Positions 42,895 through 51,076 of a DNA stretch of 52,503 bases are shown one piece after another (the first letter of the stretch is position 1; each line of letters opens with the position of its first letter). Origin of the DNA: Sulfurovum sp. (GTDB lineage: Bacteria; Campylobacterota; Campylobacteria; Campylobacterales; Sulfurovaceae); NCBI GenBank assembly GCA_026983515.1, contig JALWHT010000035.1:13837-66339 (forward strand), in the 5' to 3' direction. The position numbers and the translations under genes were made by a program. The notes below the pieces were generated by a model. It was not told the origin of the DNA and searched no databases. It was given only the letters and a program-made list of their open reading frames with translations.

Positions 42895-43599
42895 TTATGC
42901 TTTTTGCAGCACAAAAAACATTTTGTCCGCTTCATCAAATCCATACAGCGACAGAGGTTTTCTTGCAAGCAGTTTCATCTGCGAAATCGATTCAAGTATT
43001 TTAGGTGTATGGTAAAACTGTTCGATAGTCTGGCTGCTTCGCCCATAACATTCACCTTCTCTCTCAAAAAGGTCAAATTTTGCTTCGTAACGTCCCTGCT
43101 CAAAGTCGCTGTCTATGGCAAGAAAGCGTGTCTCATCTTCAACAATGTACGCACCGACAGCAACATGCTCGAATCCGTAACGGGTATTGATATCAAACAA
43201 AAAGCAGCCGCCATCAGTGAGATGCTCACGTATACAGGCAAAAAAGCCCTCAAGTGCCTGGGGAGGGAGATAGTTGACCATATCAAACACAGCGGTAATG
43301 ACATCAAACTTCCCATTAAGCTCGCAAAGATCCACCGCTTCGGCATCGATCCCCTTCGTTCTGGCACGCTCTGCCATCACGGGGCTGAGGTCAATACCTT
43401 TTGCATTGACATCCGGGAAACGCTGTTGAAGTGCTGCAAGGTAAGCGCCGCTGCCGCATCCGACATCCAGCAGTGAATCGAAAGGGCATTGGGAGAGGGT
43501 TTCATAGTAGTAGTCGTAAAGTGATGTAATCGCCTCTTCGTTTTCAAGCAGATCCTCCACTTTCGCGTAGAGGTCGAGTGACGCGGTGCTGTTAGCCAT
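42895..43599 (-). CDS. SAM-dependent class I methyltransferase
   Basis: About 234 residues from ATG 43599 (MANSTASLDLYAKVEDLL). The track's start at 43680 lies inside hisG and adds 27 residues without family character. Motif I is DVGCGSGAYLAAL, the acidic residue of motif II is in GIDLSPVMAERA, and motif IV is FDVITAVFDMVNYL. The C-terminal half is a beta-rich extension (RFLAIDSDFEQGRYEAKFDLFEREG) seen in small-molecule methyltransferases. The substrate is unknown. The start overlaps the hisG stop by 8 bp (ATGGCTAA), so translation is probably coupled. Confidence 0.83.
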   Translation of the reverse strand: MANSTASLDLYAKVEDLLENEEAITSLYDYYYETLSQCPFDSLLDVGCGSGAYLAALQQRFPDVNAKGIDLSPVMAERARTKGIDAEAVDLCELNGKFDVITAVFDMVNYLPPQALEGFFACIREHLTDGGCFLFDINTRYGFEHVAVGAYIVEDETRFLAIDSDFEQGRYEAKFDLFEREGECYGRSSQTIEQFYHTPKILESISQMKLLARKPLSLYGFDEADKMFFVLQKA

Positions 43600-44212
43600 G
43601 CTTTTCAACAACGGCTTTGATCTGCTCATACAGCGAGAGTATCTCGCCTTTTTTAGCATAGAAGCTGTTTTTATTGGCAATGAGGTGTGCTGAGGAGTCC
43701 ATAATGTCTTCTGCTACCTTCAGTCCGTTTTCACGCATAGTATTGCCCGTTTCGACAATGTCGACAATGGCATCGGCAAGCCCTACAAGCGGTGCCAGTT
43801 CGATGGAGCCGTAGAGTTTTACCACCTCGACACCTACCGCTTTTTTCGCAAAGTAGTTTTTGGTAATGTTGACCATTTTGGTTGCCACTTTAATGTTGGG
43901 ACGTGACCAGTCGAGTTCATCTTCATTTTTAATGCCGATCGCAACTTTACACTTTCCAAGCTGCATATCGAGCAGCTGGATGATGTCAAGCTCTTTTTCC
44001 GTAATGACATCGAGTCCCACTACACCGATATCGGCTGCACCGTGTTCGACATAGGTAGGAACATCCTGGTTACGTACGTTGAGGAAACGGAATCCCTCTT
44101 TTTCCATAATGAGCTCACGCCCTTCAAAACAGAATTCTCCGCCAAAAATCTCGCCAAAAATCTCCAGCGTCTGCTCAGCGATTCTTCCCTTGGGAAGTGC
44201 AACAGTCAGCAT
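43592..44212 (-). CDS. hisG: ATP phosphoribosyltransferase, short form
   Basis: 206 residues. It catalyses the first step of histidine synthesis, ATP plus PRPP to phosphoribosyl-ATP. LTVALPKGRIAEQTLEIF is the N-terminal signature, and the PRPP loop is in LAPLVGLADAIVDIVETGNTMRENGL. The C-terminal ACT-like regulatory domain of long HisG is missing, so this is the HisGS form that needs a HisZ partner; no hisZ is in the window. AAAGGAG lies before the ATG. Confidence 0.94.
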   Translation of the reverse strand: MLTVALPKGRIAEQTLEIFGEIFGGEFCFEGRELIMEKEGFRFLNVRNQDVPTYVEHGAADIGVVGLDVITEKELDIIQLLDMQLGKCKVAIGIKNEDELDWSRPNIKVATKMVNITKNYFAKKAVGVEVVKLYGSIELAPLVGLADAIVDIVETGNTMRENGLKVAEDIMDSSAHLIANKNSFYAKKGEILSLYEQIKAVVEKHG

Positions 44213-44288
44213 TGTCTACTCCTTTGGAGAAGAAGTGAGGACAACACTGTCTCTCATCTCTTTTACTCCATGTATATTAAATATAAAA

Positions 44289-44306
44289 GCTTTTCTGCAG
44301 AAAAGC
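44289..44306 (-). terminator. Rho-independent terminator downstream of coaX
   Basis: GCTTTTC-TGCA-GAAAAGC, a perfect palindrome, is followed on the minus strand by TTTTATATTT. It lies 13 bp beyond the coaX stop and separates coaX from hisG. Confidence 0.7.
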
Positions 44307-44313
44307 ATACCAA

Positions 44314-44341
44314 AATTCCTAATTCCTAATTCCTAATTCCC
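44314..44341. repeat. Heptanucleotide repeat at the 3' end of coaX
   Basis: AATTCCT occurs three times in tandem plus AATTCCC. On the minus strand it encodes the last residues of CoaX (ELGIRN) and its TAG stop codon. Confidence 0.8.
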
Positions 44342-44966
44342 CACTCCCCCGCAGGGCGTGCACCATTCCCTTAAACACCAGTGTTTCATCATACACGGCA
44401 TTGACAAAGAAACCGGCAAGGGTTCTGCCGTCACCGCCTGTAACATAGAGCGGTTTTCTCTGAGAGAATGTTTCAATGAGGGTTTTGATAGGCGCGATTA
44501 TACCATAGCTTATCTGCCCTTTGGTTGTGCGGGGAAGCTGTGTGAGTGAAATATCGGTATCAAGCGCTGTTTCAAGTACCGGAGAGATGCTGGTATAACT
44601 CTTCTGCAATGCCAAAAGCCCGGGGTAGATAAACCCGCCTTTGTAGATGCCCCGCTCCATCACATCCACTGTTATGGCAGAACCGGCATCGATAAAAACA
44701 CCATTGTGATGGCTCAGACACAGCGCCTTGCGGTCTATACCCATTGTGTCATATTCACCGGGAATATGTATCTTATTGAAGATGTTCTCCCACACAGTTT
44801 CCATCTTTAAGCGTGATTCCAGATAGTGATTGACCGAAATATAGTACACTTTTTTCGTACCATACTGCTCTATTGCTTCATCAGGCAACAAATGTACAAC
44901 CTCTTTACCATTGTAAAGATGAATGCGGCTATTGCCTATGTCAGCAAGAAGTGAACCATCCTCCAT
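44319..44966 (-). CDS. coaX: Type III pantothenate kinase
   Basis: About 215 residues. It phosphorylates pantothenate in coenzyme A synthesis. LLADIGNSRIHLYNGKEV is the N-terminal phosphate loop, and GIDRKALCLSHHNGVFIDAGSAITVDVMERGIYKGGFIYPGL and LPRTTKGQISYGIIAPIKTLIE are core motifs; YVTGGDGRTLAGFF holds the C-terminal ATP motif. The track starts at 45119, well inside the neighbouring gene. The family start fits MEDGSLLADIG at 44966; ATG 44987 and 45002 are in the same frame. The start region is a heptanucleotide repeat that itself supplies GGAGG and ATG, so the true start is hard to fix. Confidence 0.88.
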   Translation of the reverse strand: MEDGSLLADIGNSRIHLYNGKEVVHLLPDEAIEQYGTKKVYYISVNHYLESRLKMETVWENIFNKIHIPGEYDTMGIDRKALCLSHHNGVFIDAGSAITVDVMERGIYKGGFIYPGLLALQKSYTSISPVLETALDTDISLTQLPRTTKGQISYGIIAPIKTLIETFSQRKPLYVTGGDGRTLAGFFVNAVYDETLVFKGMVHALRGSGELGIRN

Positions 44967-44987
44967 CTTCCATCCTCCATCTTCCAT
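44958..44987. repeat. Heptanucleotide repeat at the 5' end of coaX
   Basis: Four TCCATCY units in tandem (on the minus strand GGAAGAT/GGAGGAT), a 14-bp higher-order period. Every unit contains a minus-strand ATG, at 44987, 44980, 44973, 44966 and 44959, so successive ATGs fall in different frames. Shine-Dalgarno-like GGAGG is repeated as well. Confidence 0.8.
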
Positions 44988-44991
44988 CGTT

Positions 44992-45321
44992 TCACGATAC
45001 ATGAAACACCCTCCATCCATGTTCTTCAAACAGTGCCTTGGCCTTGGAGCAGAGCGGTGCTTTGATAATGATATACTTCTTCTTGATCGCACTGCCGACA
45101 TACTTCTCCAGTTTATCATGCAGCGCCATCAGCTCCTGTGCTTCTTTACGCAGTACCCGGCTCTTCTTCTCAATCACCGTCACATTGGCATAGAAGCCTT
45201 TGAGATCTACCCCGACAAATATCTGTACTCTCTTACGGCTGCCAAGCTCTTTGGGAGAAACCTCTTTGAGGGATTTGAACACAAGGTTGTGCTGCTGTAA
45301 AAATTCGACAAGTTCTTTCAT
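44992..45321 (-). CDS. Conserved-looking small protein of unknown function
   Basis: 109 residues, not recognised. It is basic with mixed alpha/beta character (KELGSRKRVQIFVGVDLKGFYANVTVIEKKSRVLRKEAQELMALHDKLEKYVGSAIKKKYIIIKAPLCSKAKALFEEHGWRVFHVS). There is no signal peptide or membrane helix. Codon use and the ATG with AAAGAAC upstream look genuine. Its stop lies 4 to 25 bp before the likely coaX starts, so the two are probably one operon, transcribed after the recombinase gene (25-bp gap). Confidence 0.7.
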   Translation of the reverse strand: MKELVEFLQQHNLVFKSLKEVSPKELGSRKRVQIFVGVDLKGFYANVTVIEKKSRVLRKEAQELMALHDKLEKYVGSAIKKKYIIIKAPLCSKAKALFEEHGWRVFHVS

Positions 45322-45346
45322 AAGACAATCTTACCCTATTTATGGT

Positions 45347-46189
45347 TTAGCCAAGCGGATGGAAAGCACGCATCGTCTCCTGAAGGTTCTGCTTCTGGAT
45401 ATGGGTATATATCTGCGTGGTTTCAAGCGAACTGTGCCCAAGCAGCTCCTGTACCACACGCAGGTCCGCTCCACCGATGATGAGTGAAGAAGCAAAGGAG
45501 TGGCGCAGTACATGGGGAGAAACTCCCAGATACTTCTTGACAATTTTGTAGGCACTGATACGGCTGAGCGGATTACCGCGGTAGTTGAGCCAGATGTAGC
45601 TGCTTGCCATTGTCTGCTTTTCCAGATAGGCATTGAGCGCCTCAAGCGCCACAGGTGCCAACGGCACCACCCGCTCCTTCTCTCCCTTGGCGAAACGTAT
45701 CTTCAGCCATCCTTCCAAAATATCGCTTCTTTGGGCGCTGAGCGCTTCGGAGATACGGCAACCACTGGCGTAGAGAAAGAGTATGAGCGCATAATCACGC
45801 AGTCCCTGAAGCGTACTTCGGTCTATCGCTGCCACGCCTGCCATAATCTCTTCGGGGCTGAGATACTTTGGCAGATTTTTGGGCACTTTCGCCATGGGTA
45901 TCTTTATCTTTTCGTGTATAAAGTTCTGACGGTGGCAGAAGGCAAAAAAGGTGTTGATAGAGGAGAGTTTACGGTTGAGCGTACGTTTGTTCTCAAAGTT
46001 TGAGAGAAAAGCAAGTACATCGGTCGTTTCTAATTTTGTAAGCGGCTTTTTGACCGTCTCTTCAAGCTGTCTAAGATCTCCAATGTAAGCAGAAACTGTC
46101 AGCTCATCCAGTGCTTTGGTGACACTGAGGTACTCTTCAAACGCAATAAGCAGATCGCTTATCGGCGCCTTAGTATCCAAGTTTGTCAA
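45347..46189 (-). CDS. Tyrosine recombinase, Xer family (XerH/XerD-like)
   Basis: About 280 residues. The N-terminal core-binding SAM-like domain (LLIAFEEYLSVTKALDELTVSAYIGDLRQLE) precedes the catalytic domain with the full set: Arg in ASGCRISEAL, Lys in FAKGEKERVVPL, HxxR in PHVLRHSFASSL, His in LLGHSSLETTQIYTH and the nucleophile Tyr in the same segment. Campylobacterota use a single Xer (XerH) at a dif site to resolve chromosome dimers, and this may be it. The track begins at 46261, inside the upstream lipoprotein gene. TTG 46189 or 46180 gives a family-like N-terminus and little overlap, so the start is uncertain. Confidence 0.85.
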   Translation of the reverse strand: MTNLDTKAPISDLLIAFEEYLSVTKALDELTVSAYIGDLRQLEETVKKPLTKLETTDVLAFLSNFENKRTLNRKLSSINTFFAFCHRQNFIHEKIKIPMAKVPKNLPKYLSPEEIMAGVAAIDRSTLQGLRDYALILFLYASGCRISEALSAQRSDILEGWLKIRFAKGEKERVVPLAPVALEALNAYLEKQTMASSYIWLNYRGNPLSRISAYKIVKKYLGVSPHVLRHSFASSLIIGGADLRVVQELLGHSSLETTQIYTHIQKQNLQETMRAFHPLG

Positions 46190-47180
46190 GATGGATGATT
46201 TCACCGTCTTTGTAGAGTTTGCCGTTGGCCACGAATACCGGAGATTCAACTTCACCCACATCGTAAATCTTGTACTTGCTCAAGTCCGGATTCAGTACAA
46301 TAAGCGAGCCCTGCTTGTCAAGTGCATAGACTCTGTTCTTATAGACTGTTGCCGCGACAAAGTGCGCGAATGTGAATTTTTTGGCAGCCAGCGGCTCAAG
46401 TGTGCTATCGAGTTTGATAATATCCCCCTCTTTGGTAAAGAGATAGATATAGTTTCCGCCAATGGCCACATCTGCAACATTTTTTTTGTACTCAAATTCT
46501 CCATCGGTACCAAGTGTCAGCAGTTTTTTCGGTGTGGCTGCAACCAGTGTGTCACCCATTCGCTCAAGGTAAATGACATTGTTGAATACCTTGTCACTGC
46601 TGAGGTAAACCACCTTCATCGCTTCGGGATCACGCGTATCGAAGATGACCAGTTTGCCGTCAAGCATCGGCATGACAACCAGAGTATCTATAAAGAGTGG
46701 GCTTGCTGCTCGCGCATCGATGGCGTAGGTACGCTCCGACCGATTTTCGACAATCTTTTTGCCCTCTTTGATACTGTAGAGTCCAAAGGCATTGTTCTCG
46801 AGGATGTAGGCAACCAGTCCGTTACGCACGCTTGCAGAGACCACAGGCGGCTGCATTTTCACTTCTTTGATGACCTTGCCGCTGTTCTTGTCGATCAGAC
46901 GGAACATCCCCTCGGCATTGCTTGCCAGAATGTATTTTCCGCTCTCACTGAGGAACCGGAATCCCTCTCCCAACGATGTGTTATGTATACCGTTTTTATC
47001 GATATATCCGCCATTTGCCAGCGTCGCCCCGTCACGGCTGACATCGACAATGGTACCGTTGAAACTGCTCTCGGCTCCCGAGGCAGAAAGGGTATTTTCC
47101 GGTTCAAAGTACTGTTTCGAGCTGCATCCGGAGAAGAGCAGTGCGCCGGCAGTCAAAGAGAGGAGAAGAAGCGTTTTCAT
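46170..47180 (-). CDS. Lipoprotein with beta-propeller repeats, BamB-like
   Basis: 336 residues. A lipoprotein signal with lipobox LLFSGC (MKTLLLLSLTAGALLFSGC) is followed by a series of PQQ-type blade repeats (GMFRLIDKNSGKVIKEV, LVAYILENNAFGLYSIKEGKKIVE, GKLVIFDTRDPEAMKVVY, NYIYLFTKEGDIIKLDS, NRVYALDKQGSLIVLN). BamB scaffolds outer-membrane protein insertion. The gene sits directly beside a YfgM-like gene (1-bp gap), as bamB and yfgM do in gammaproteobacteria, which supports the call. Its stop is overlapped by the recombinase start region. Confidence 0.78.
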   Translation of the reverse strand: MKTLLLLSLTAGALLFSGCSSKQYFEPENTLSASGAESSFNGTIVDVSRDGATLANGGYIDKNGIHNTSLGEGFRFLSESGKYILASNAEGMFRLIDKNSGKVIKEVKMQPPVVSASVRNGLVAYILENNAFGLYSIKEGKKIVENRSERTYAIDARAASPLFIDTLVVMPMLDGKLVIFDTRDPEAMKVVYLSSDKVFNNVIYLERMGDTLVAATPKKLLTLGTDGEFEYKKNVADVAIGGNYIYLFTKEGDIIKLDSTLEPLAAKKFTFAHFVAATVYKNRVYALDKQGSLIVLNPDLSKYKIYDVGEVESPVFVANGKLYKDGEIIHLDKLGY

Positions 47181-47181
47181 C

Positions 47182-47760
47182 TTACTCTGCCTTCAGTGTG
47201 GAGTGTTCAAGCAGTTTGGCAAATGCCGCAAGCGGTGATCTTGCATCGATCAGGGAGAGTCTCTCTTTGGCTTTTTCTCCCTTTCCTGCTTTAATGTCAA
47301 GGTAGGCAGATTCAAGAATGGCAAGCTCTTTGTAAAGTGTTGAATCGACTGGCTTCTTTTCAATCGCTGCAACGGTATAACGGCTCATATCCGCCAAAAT
47401 GTCATCTTTGCTCTTTTCAATAGGTGCAAGTGCTTTGACATCCTGTGCTTTGGCTGCTTTGGAAAAAGTGTAAAGCTCATACAGAGCGGGGTTTTTCTCT
47501 TTGAGTACAGCAAGTGCAGCCTTGTCATCAGGCTTTTGCTGCAGTGTCAAAAAGGCCTGGTTGGCTGCTTCGAGTCTGGACTGGTGTACCGCATCCATAC
47601 CCATCGTAATAACGAAGTAGAAGAGGATAGCCGCTGCCAGCCCCCAGATTGAGAGTTTGTTCTTTTTGTAGAACGTTTCAAGCTTAAATACGCTCTCCAA
47701 CACCTTTTCATCGCCACTCAGTTCCGTTTTGACATAATTGACATCATCTTTAATGCTCAC
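47182..47760 (-). CDS. YfgM-like membrane-anchored periplasmic TPR-type protein
   Basis: 192 residues. A cytoplasmic N-terminus (MSIKDDVNYVKTELSGDEKVLESVFKLETFYKKNK) and one membrane helix (LSIWGLAAAILFYFVITMGM) precede a helical periplasmic region with TPR-like spacing (AANQAFLTLQQKPDDKAALAVLKEKNPALYELY..). This matches YfgM-type proteins, which bind the Sec translocon and periplasmic chaperones. It is encoded directly upstream of the BamB-like lipoprotein gene. Confidence 0.72.
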   Translation of the reverse strand: MSIKDDVNYVKTELSGDEKVLESVFKLETFYKKNKLSIWGLAAAILFYFVITMGMDAVHQSRLEAANQAFLTLQQKPDDKAALAVLKEKNPALYELYTFSKAAKAQDVKALAPIEKSKDDILADMSRYTVAAIEKKPVDSTLYKELAILESAYLDIKAGKGEKAKERLSLIDARSPLAAFAKLLEHSTLKAE

Positions 47761-47807
47761 GCCGTGCTCCCTTGCATTTTACTTGACACTATTATACCAA
47801 TTTGCGA

Positions 47808-50021
47808 TTAAAGCTCCACGACGGTAATACCGAGATTTCCCGGCATCCGGTAGAACTTCTGTATCTTGGGATGCTTTTTGAGGTACTCCGTCACCAGTTT
47901 CGCCAATACCCCACTGCCTGTCCCGTGGATGATCTGCACTTCGTTCAGACCGTTCACCAGAGCATCGGAGAGAAACTTGTCCACCGTGTCGATGGCTTCA
48001 TCAGCATACATCCCCAAAAGTTTTACCGATACCGTCGCACCACCCTTCTCTACGTGATGTGTCGCCTTTTTAGGCTGTGTGGGCTGCTTTATCTTGGGCG
48101 TCTCCTGCCGTCTTTTGAGCTCTTTGAGCGGTACACGCATCTTCAAGCCGTCTACGATGATGGTGGCGTTGTTGCCGCGAATGGAGAGGAGTTCGCCTTT
48201 GTGGGAACGGTACTTAACCTTGTCACCCTCTTTGAGCGGCTCTCTGGGTATAACCGCCGCCTCTTTGACCTCCACGCTTTTACGTTTATGTGCCTCATTC
48301 AGCAGCCGTCTGCCCTCACTTGATTCTTTTACTTTCAGGGCTTCCCGTGCCTTTTTGGTTGCGGCATTGTACCGGTTTTCCAGTGTGGCAATAGCCTTTC
48401 GGTGCTGTTCTTTGAGCTTCTCTTCCTCTTCAGCGAGTCTCTGCTTCTGCCGCTCAAGCGCTTGAAGCTCACTCTCTACCTGTCCGATCTTTTTGCGCAT
48501 CTCGCGCTCGAGCGAAATGGACTTTTCTATCAGTTCGTTGAGGTTCTCTTTATCCTCTCCATATACCTTTTTGGCTTCACAGACAATAGCAGGCGGCACA
48601 CCGTAGCGCTGCGCCGTTTCAAAGGCGTAACTCTTTCCGATACTTCCCTGCAAAAAGGTGTAGGTAGGCACTCTGCGCTCTTCATCGTAAAGGGCTGCAA
48701 CCAGTTCCACATCATCATCGCTTGCCATCAGGGAAGCCAGACGCTTGTGATGGGTAGTAACAATGAAGTGAATGCCCCTTTTTTTGAGTGCTTCGAGCAT
48801 GACACGAAAGAGCGAAGCAGCCTCATCACTGTCAGTACCCAACTCGATTTCATCCACCCCGACGATGGCGTCCTGCTTCTCAAAGAGTTTGGCAAACTCC
48901 TGCATCCGACCGGCAAAGGTGGAGATGTCGTTCTTGACCGACTGCGGATCGTCAATAACCGCTTCAATGCTCTTGTAGTGCCCTACTTTTGTACGCGCGG
49001 CATCACACTTGAACGGCAGCAGATACTTACTCATATAGACCGCACTCAACAGCGATTTCAGCAGCATCGTTTTACCCCCAGCATTCACCCCGGTAACAAG
49101 CAAAATCGGTTTGTGCATATCAAGCGTGACAGGTACTGGATTCTCTATGGCAGGGTGGGCGAAGTCGTGCAGTGTAATGCGCTTTTCTCTGCCCGGCAGA
49201 ATGAACTCGTACTCTTTGGCACGCGCGAAACTCACCCGTGCCTGATAGTGGTCGAAGCGGTCGTAGGCTTTGTTGACAAACGAGAGGAAGCGCTCCCACT
49301 TGAAAAAAAGTGCCGATATCTCTTTACAGTAGCGCCAGATGAGTTCGGACCGGCTGCTCAGCAGTGCCGCTTCCTTCTCTTTGAGATGGGTCACACTTTG
49401 GGGAATAATGTAGAAAAAACCGCCGGAACTTCGCCCGACCACTGTCGCTTTAATGGCATTGTTAAAACCACCACGCACCAAAAGTGTCTCTTCCCCACTG
49501 TGAAAATGCACCTGCGTATCGACCAGATAGTCACGCAGTTTGGCAGTATGGGTCAGCTTATAGAGGGTTTCTTTAATCTCTGAACGATTACGCTTAATAG
49601 CACGCTCTATGCTGTGCAGTTCAGGATCACGTTCAGGGTTGATCTCACCCTCTTCGGTAAAATACCCCACTACCTCTGCAATCTCGTCAGGTATCTCGAT
49701 CTCGCGTATCCAGCTGCCAAGCGGCTCAGGCAGAGAGAGTGCGTTAAGACGGTTGAAGTAGGAAACCATGGTAACAAAGGCGTAGATCTCCTCAAGCCCC
49801 AGGACACCCTGCTTTTTAATCAGATTCAATTCTCTGTCAAGGTTTGGCACAGGTTTTGGCGGAGGAAACTGTACTGAAGAGAGTGCTTTGATGTAACGGT
49901 GGTGCTGATTGATATCGCCGGGCATCGCCACCGGCTTTTGGCGCGCAAGGAACTGTTTAAATTCCGCGATATATCCGTCCAGATCGAGTTTCTGAACGAT
50001 CGATTTTTCTCTTCTTTCCAA
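47808..50021 (-). CDS. mutS2: Endonuclease MutS2 with C-terminal Smr domain
   Basis: 737 residues. The MutS core ATPase has Walker A ILLVTGVNAGGKTMLLKSLL (near 310), Walker B IVGVDEIELGTDSDEAASLF and the signature FIVTTHHKRLASLM. A long coiled-coil region (KSISLEREMRKKIGQVESELQALERQKQRLAEEEEKLKEQ) and a KOW-like segment (REPLKEGDKVKYRSHKGELLSIRGNNATIIV) follow, then the Smr nuclease domain (VKLLGMYADEAIDTVDKFLSDAL..VQIIHGTGSGVLAKLV). MutS2 limits recombination or rescues stalled ribosomes, depending on the species. The start is a TTG at 50021, preceded by GGGAGA; it is divergent from the araC-type gene. Confidence 0.93.
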   Translation of the reverse strand: MERREKSIVQKLDLDGYIAEFKQFLARQKPVAMPGDINQHHRYIKALSSVQFPPPKPVPNLDRELNLIKKQGVLGLEEIYAFVTMVSYFNRLNALSLPEPLGSWIREIEIPDEIAEVVGYFTEEGEINPERDPELHSIERAIKRNRSEIKETLYKLTHTAKLRDYLVDTQVHFHSGEETLLVRGGFNNAIKATVVGRSSGGFFYIIPQSVTHLKEKEAALLSSRSELIWRYCKEISALFFKWERFLSFVNKAYDRFDHYQARVSFARAKEYEFILPGREKRITLHDFAHPAIENPVPVTLDMHKPILLVTGVNAGGKTMLLKSLLSAVYMSKYLLPFKCDAARTKVGHYKSIEAVIDDPQSVKNDISTFAGRMQEFAKLFEKQDAIVGVDEIELGTDSDEAASLFRVMLEALKKRGIHFIVTTHHKRLASLMASDDDVELVAALYDEERRVPTYTFLQGSIGKSYAFETAQRYGVPPAIVCEAKKVYGEDKENLNELIEKSISLEREMRKKIGQVESELQALERQKQRLAEEEEKLKEQHRKAIATLENRYNAATKKAREALKVKESSEGRRLLNEAHKRKSVEVKEAAVIPREPLKEGDKVKYRSHKGELLSIRGNNATIIVDGLKMRVPLKELKRRQETPKIKQPTQPKKATHHVEKGGATVSVKLLGMYADEAIDTVDKFLSDALVNGLNEVQIIHGTGSGVLAKLVTEYLKKHPKIQKFYRMPGNLGITVVEL

Positions 50022-50072
50022 AAAAGCGCTCTCCCTCTCATAGATTTTGCCGAATTATACTATAAAATTAGA

Positions 50073-50078
50073 TATAAT
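50073..50078 (+). promoter_or_regulatory. -10 element of the AraC-type gene (possible leaderless mRNA)
   Basis: A perfect TATAAT ends 7 bp before the ATG at 50086, and no Shine-Dalgarno sequence is present. A start of transcription at the usual distance would fall at the ATG. Upstream TATACT (50056-50061) is an alternative. Confidence 0.45.
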
Positions 50079-50085
50079 TGTCTAC

Positions 50086-51030
50086 ATGCAACAAGAAAAC
50101 CGATTCATTAGCCAAACATTCAACAAAACCGATCTGATGACAAAAAGTTCACCAAACTGGGTGTATGAGGCAACCTATAAACTGCTTCCCAATGCGTTTG
50201 AAGGCAGCAACAGTATTATTCTGCTGCCGCATATCCAACTTTCATACGCCACCCGAAACGGAGGCATTCTCTACGAAATAGCTTCTCCAAAGGGAACACT
50301 CTCTGTGGGTGTGGTAGAAGAGTTGGAAGACAAGGCCTGCTTCGGACACACCAAACTCAAAGAAGAAAGGGTCGTCGTTTTCGATGATAAAAAACCCTAC
50401 AGCCTGGTGACCAACGGCACTTTCAAAGCTGCTGTTGTCAGCTTTTCAAAAAAGGCATATAGGGAACTTGGCAAAGCACTCTCAAAGCACAACCTTGAAG
50501 CAGTCGAAGACAGTGACAAACGCCTACAAAACGTACTTGAGACCATTTTACAAAACGTTCAGAAAGATCCTTCCATACTTGATGACGAAACAAAAGTCTC
50601 TGCCATGGAAGAAGAGGTGATGCAAACGCTTGCTTCACTGTTTGAAGCACAGACACCGGCACTGCCAAAACTGACCAAGGGAGAAAAGATTGCTCTGCAG
50701 ATCCGTGACCGTATCTACAAGCGTTTGAGTAAAAAAGTCACCATTGCTTCACTTGCAGAAGAATACGACGTGAGCGAACAGACACTTCAAAATGCTTTCA
50801 AGTCACTTTTTGGATTTACACCCAACAAATTTCTGCGAAATCTCAAACTCAACCATGTGAGGAAGGCACTCATCGAAGCCGATCCTGAGGAGAATGCCAT
50901 TATCCACATCGCCAAACGATGGGGCTTTACCCATATGGGTCACTTCTCACGCTACTTTACCGACCTCTTTGGCGAAAACCCTTCGTTAACGCTCAAGAGA
51001 AAAGAGTACAGTAAAGAGGTGACAGAATAA
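50086..51030 (+). CDS. AraC-family transcriptional regulator
   Basis: About 314 residues from ATG 50086 (MQQENRFISQTF). The track's start at 50047 precedes the TATAAT. The N-terminal part is a PchR-like effector domain with a cupin-type beta pattern (NSIILLPHIQLSYATRNGGILYEIA). The C-terminal double helix-turn-helix is VTIASLAEEYDVSEQTLQNAFKSLFGFTPNKFLRNLKLNHVRKAL and IIHIAKRWGFTHMGHFSRYFTDLFGENPSLTLKR, complete and canonical. Relatives respond to siderophores or small metabolites; the target genes here are unknown. It diverges from mutS2 and converges on murC. Confidence 0.9.
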   Translation: MQQENRFISQTFNKTDLMTKSSPNWVYEATYKLLPNAFEGSNSIILLPHIQLSYATRNGGILYEIASPKGTLSVGVVEELEDKACFGHTKLKEERVVVFDDKKPYSLVTNGTFKAAVVSFSKKAYRELGKALSKHNLEAVEDSDKRLQNVLETILQNVQKDPSILDDETKVSAMEEEVMQTLASLFEAQTPALPKLTKGEKIALQIRDRIYKRLSKKVTIASLAEEYDVSEQTLQNAFKSLFGFTPNKFLRNLKLNHVRKALIEADPEENAIIHIAKRWGFTHMGHFSRYFTDLFGENPSLTLKRKEYSKEVTE

Positions 51031-51054
51031 AGTATGAGGCTAAAGCCCATACTT
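51030..51054. terminator. Bidirectional terminator between the AraC-type gene and murC
   Basis: AAGTATG-a-GGCT-aa-AGCC-CATACTT, an 11-bp stem with one bulged A, starts at the last base of the AraC stop codon and lies 22 bp past the murC stop. On the minus strand it is followed by a short T-rich tail (TTATTCT). Confidence 0.65.
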
Positions 51055-51076
51055 ACAATAACAGGCTTAGACAGGC

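Noticed and set aside
44213-44260. 13-codon ORF (MRDSVVLTSSPKE) just upstream of hisG as an attenuator peptide
   Set aside because: It contains no histidine codons and no alternative terminator hairpin follows, so it is not a his leader.
46116-47294. 392-aa plus-strand ORF over the BamB-like and YfgM-like genes
   Set aside because: Antisense shadow without ribosome-binding site or domain; the minus frame has a lipobox and beta-propeller repeats.
48402-49583. 393-aa plus-strand ORF over mutS2
   Set aside because: Antisense shadow; the minus frame carries MutS and Smr motifs.
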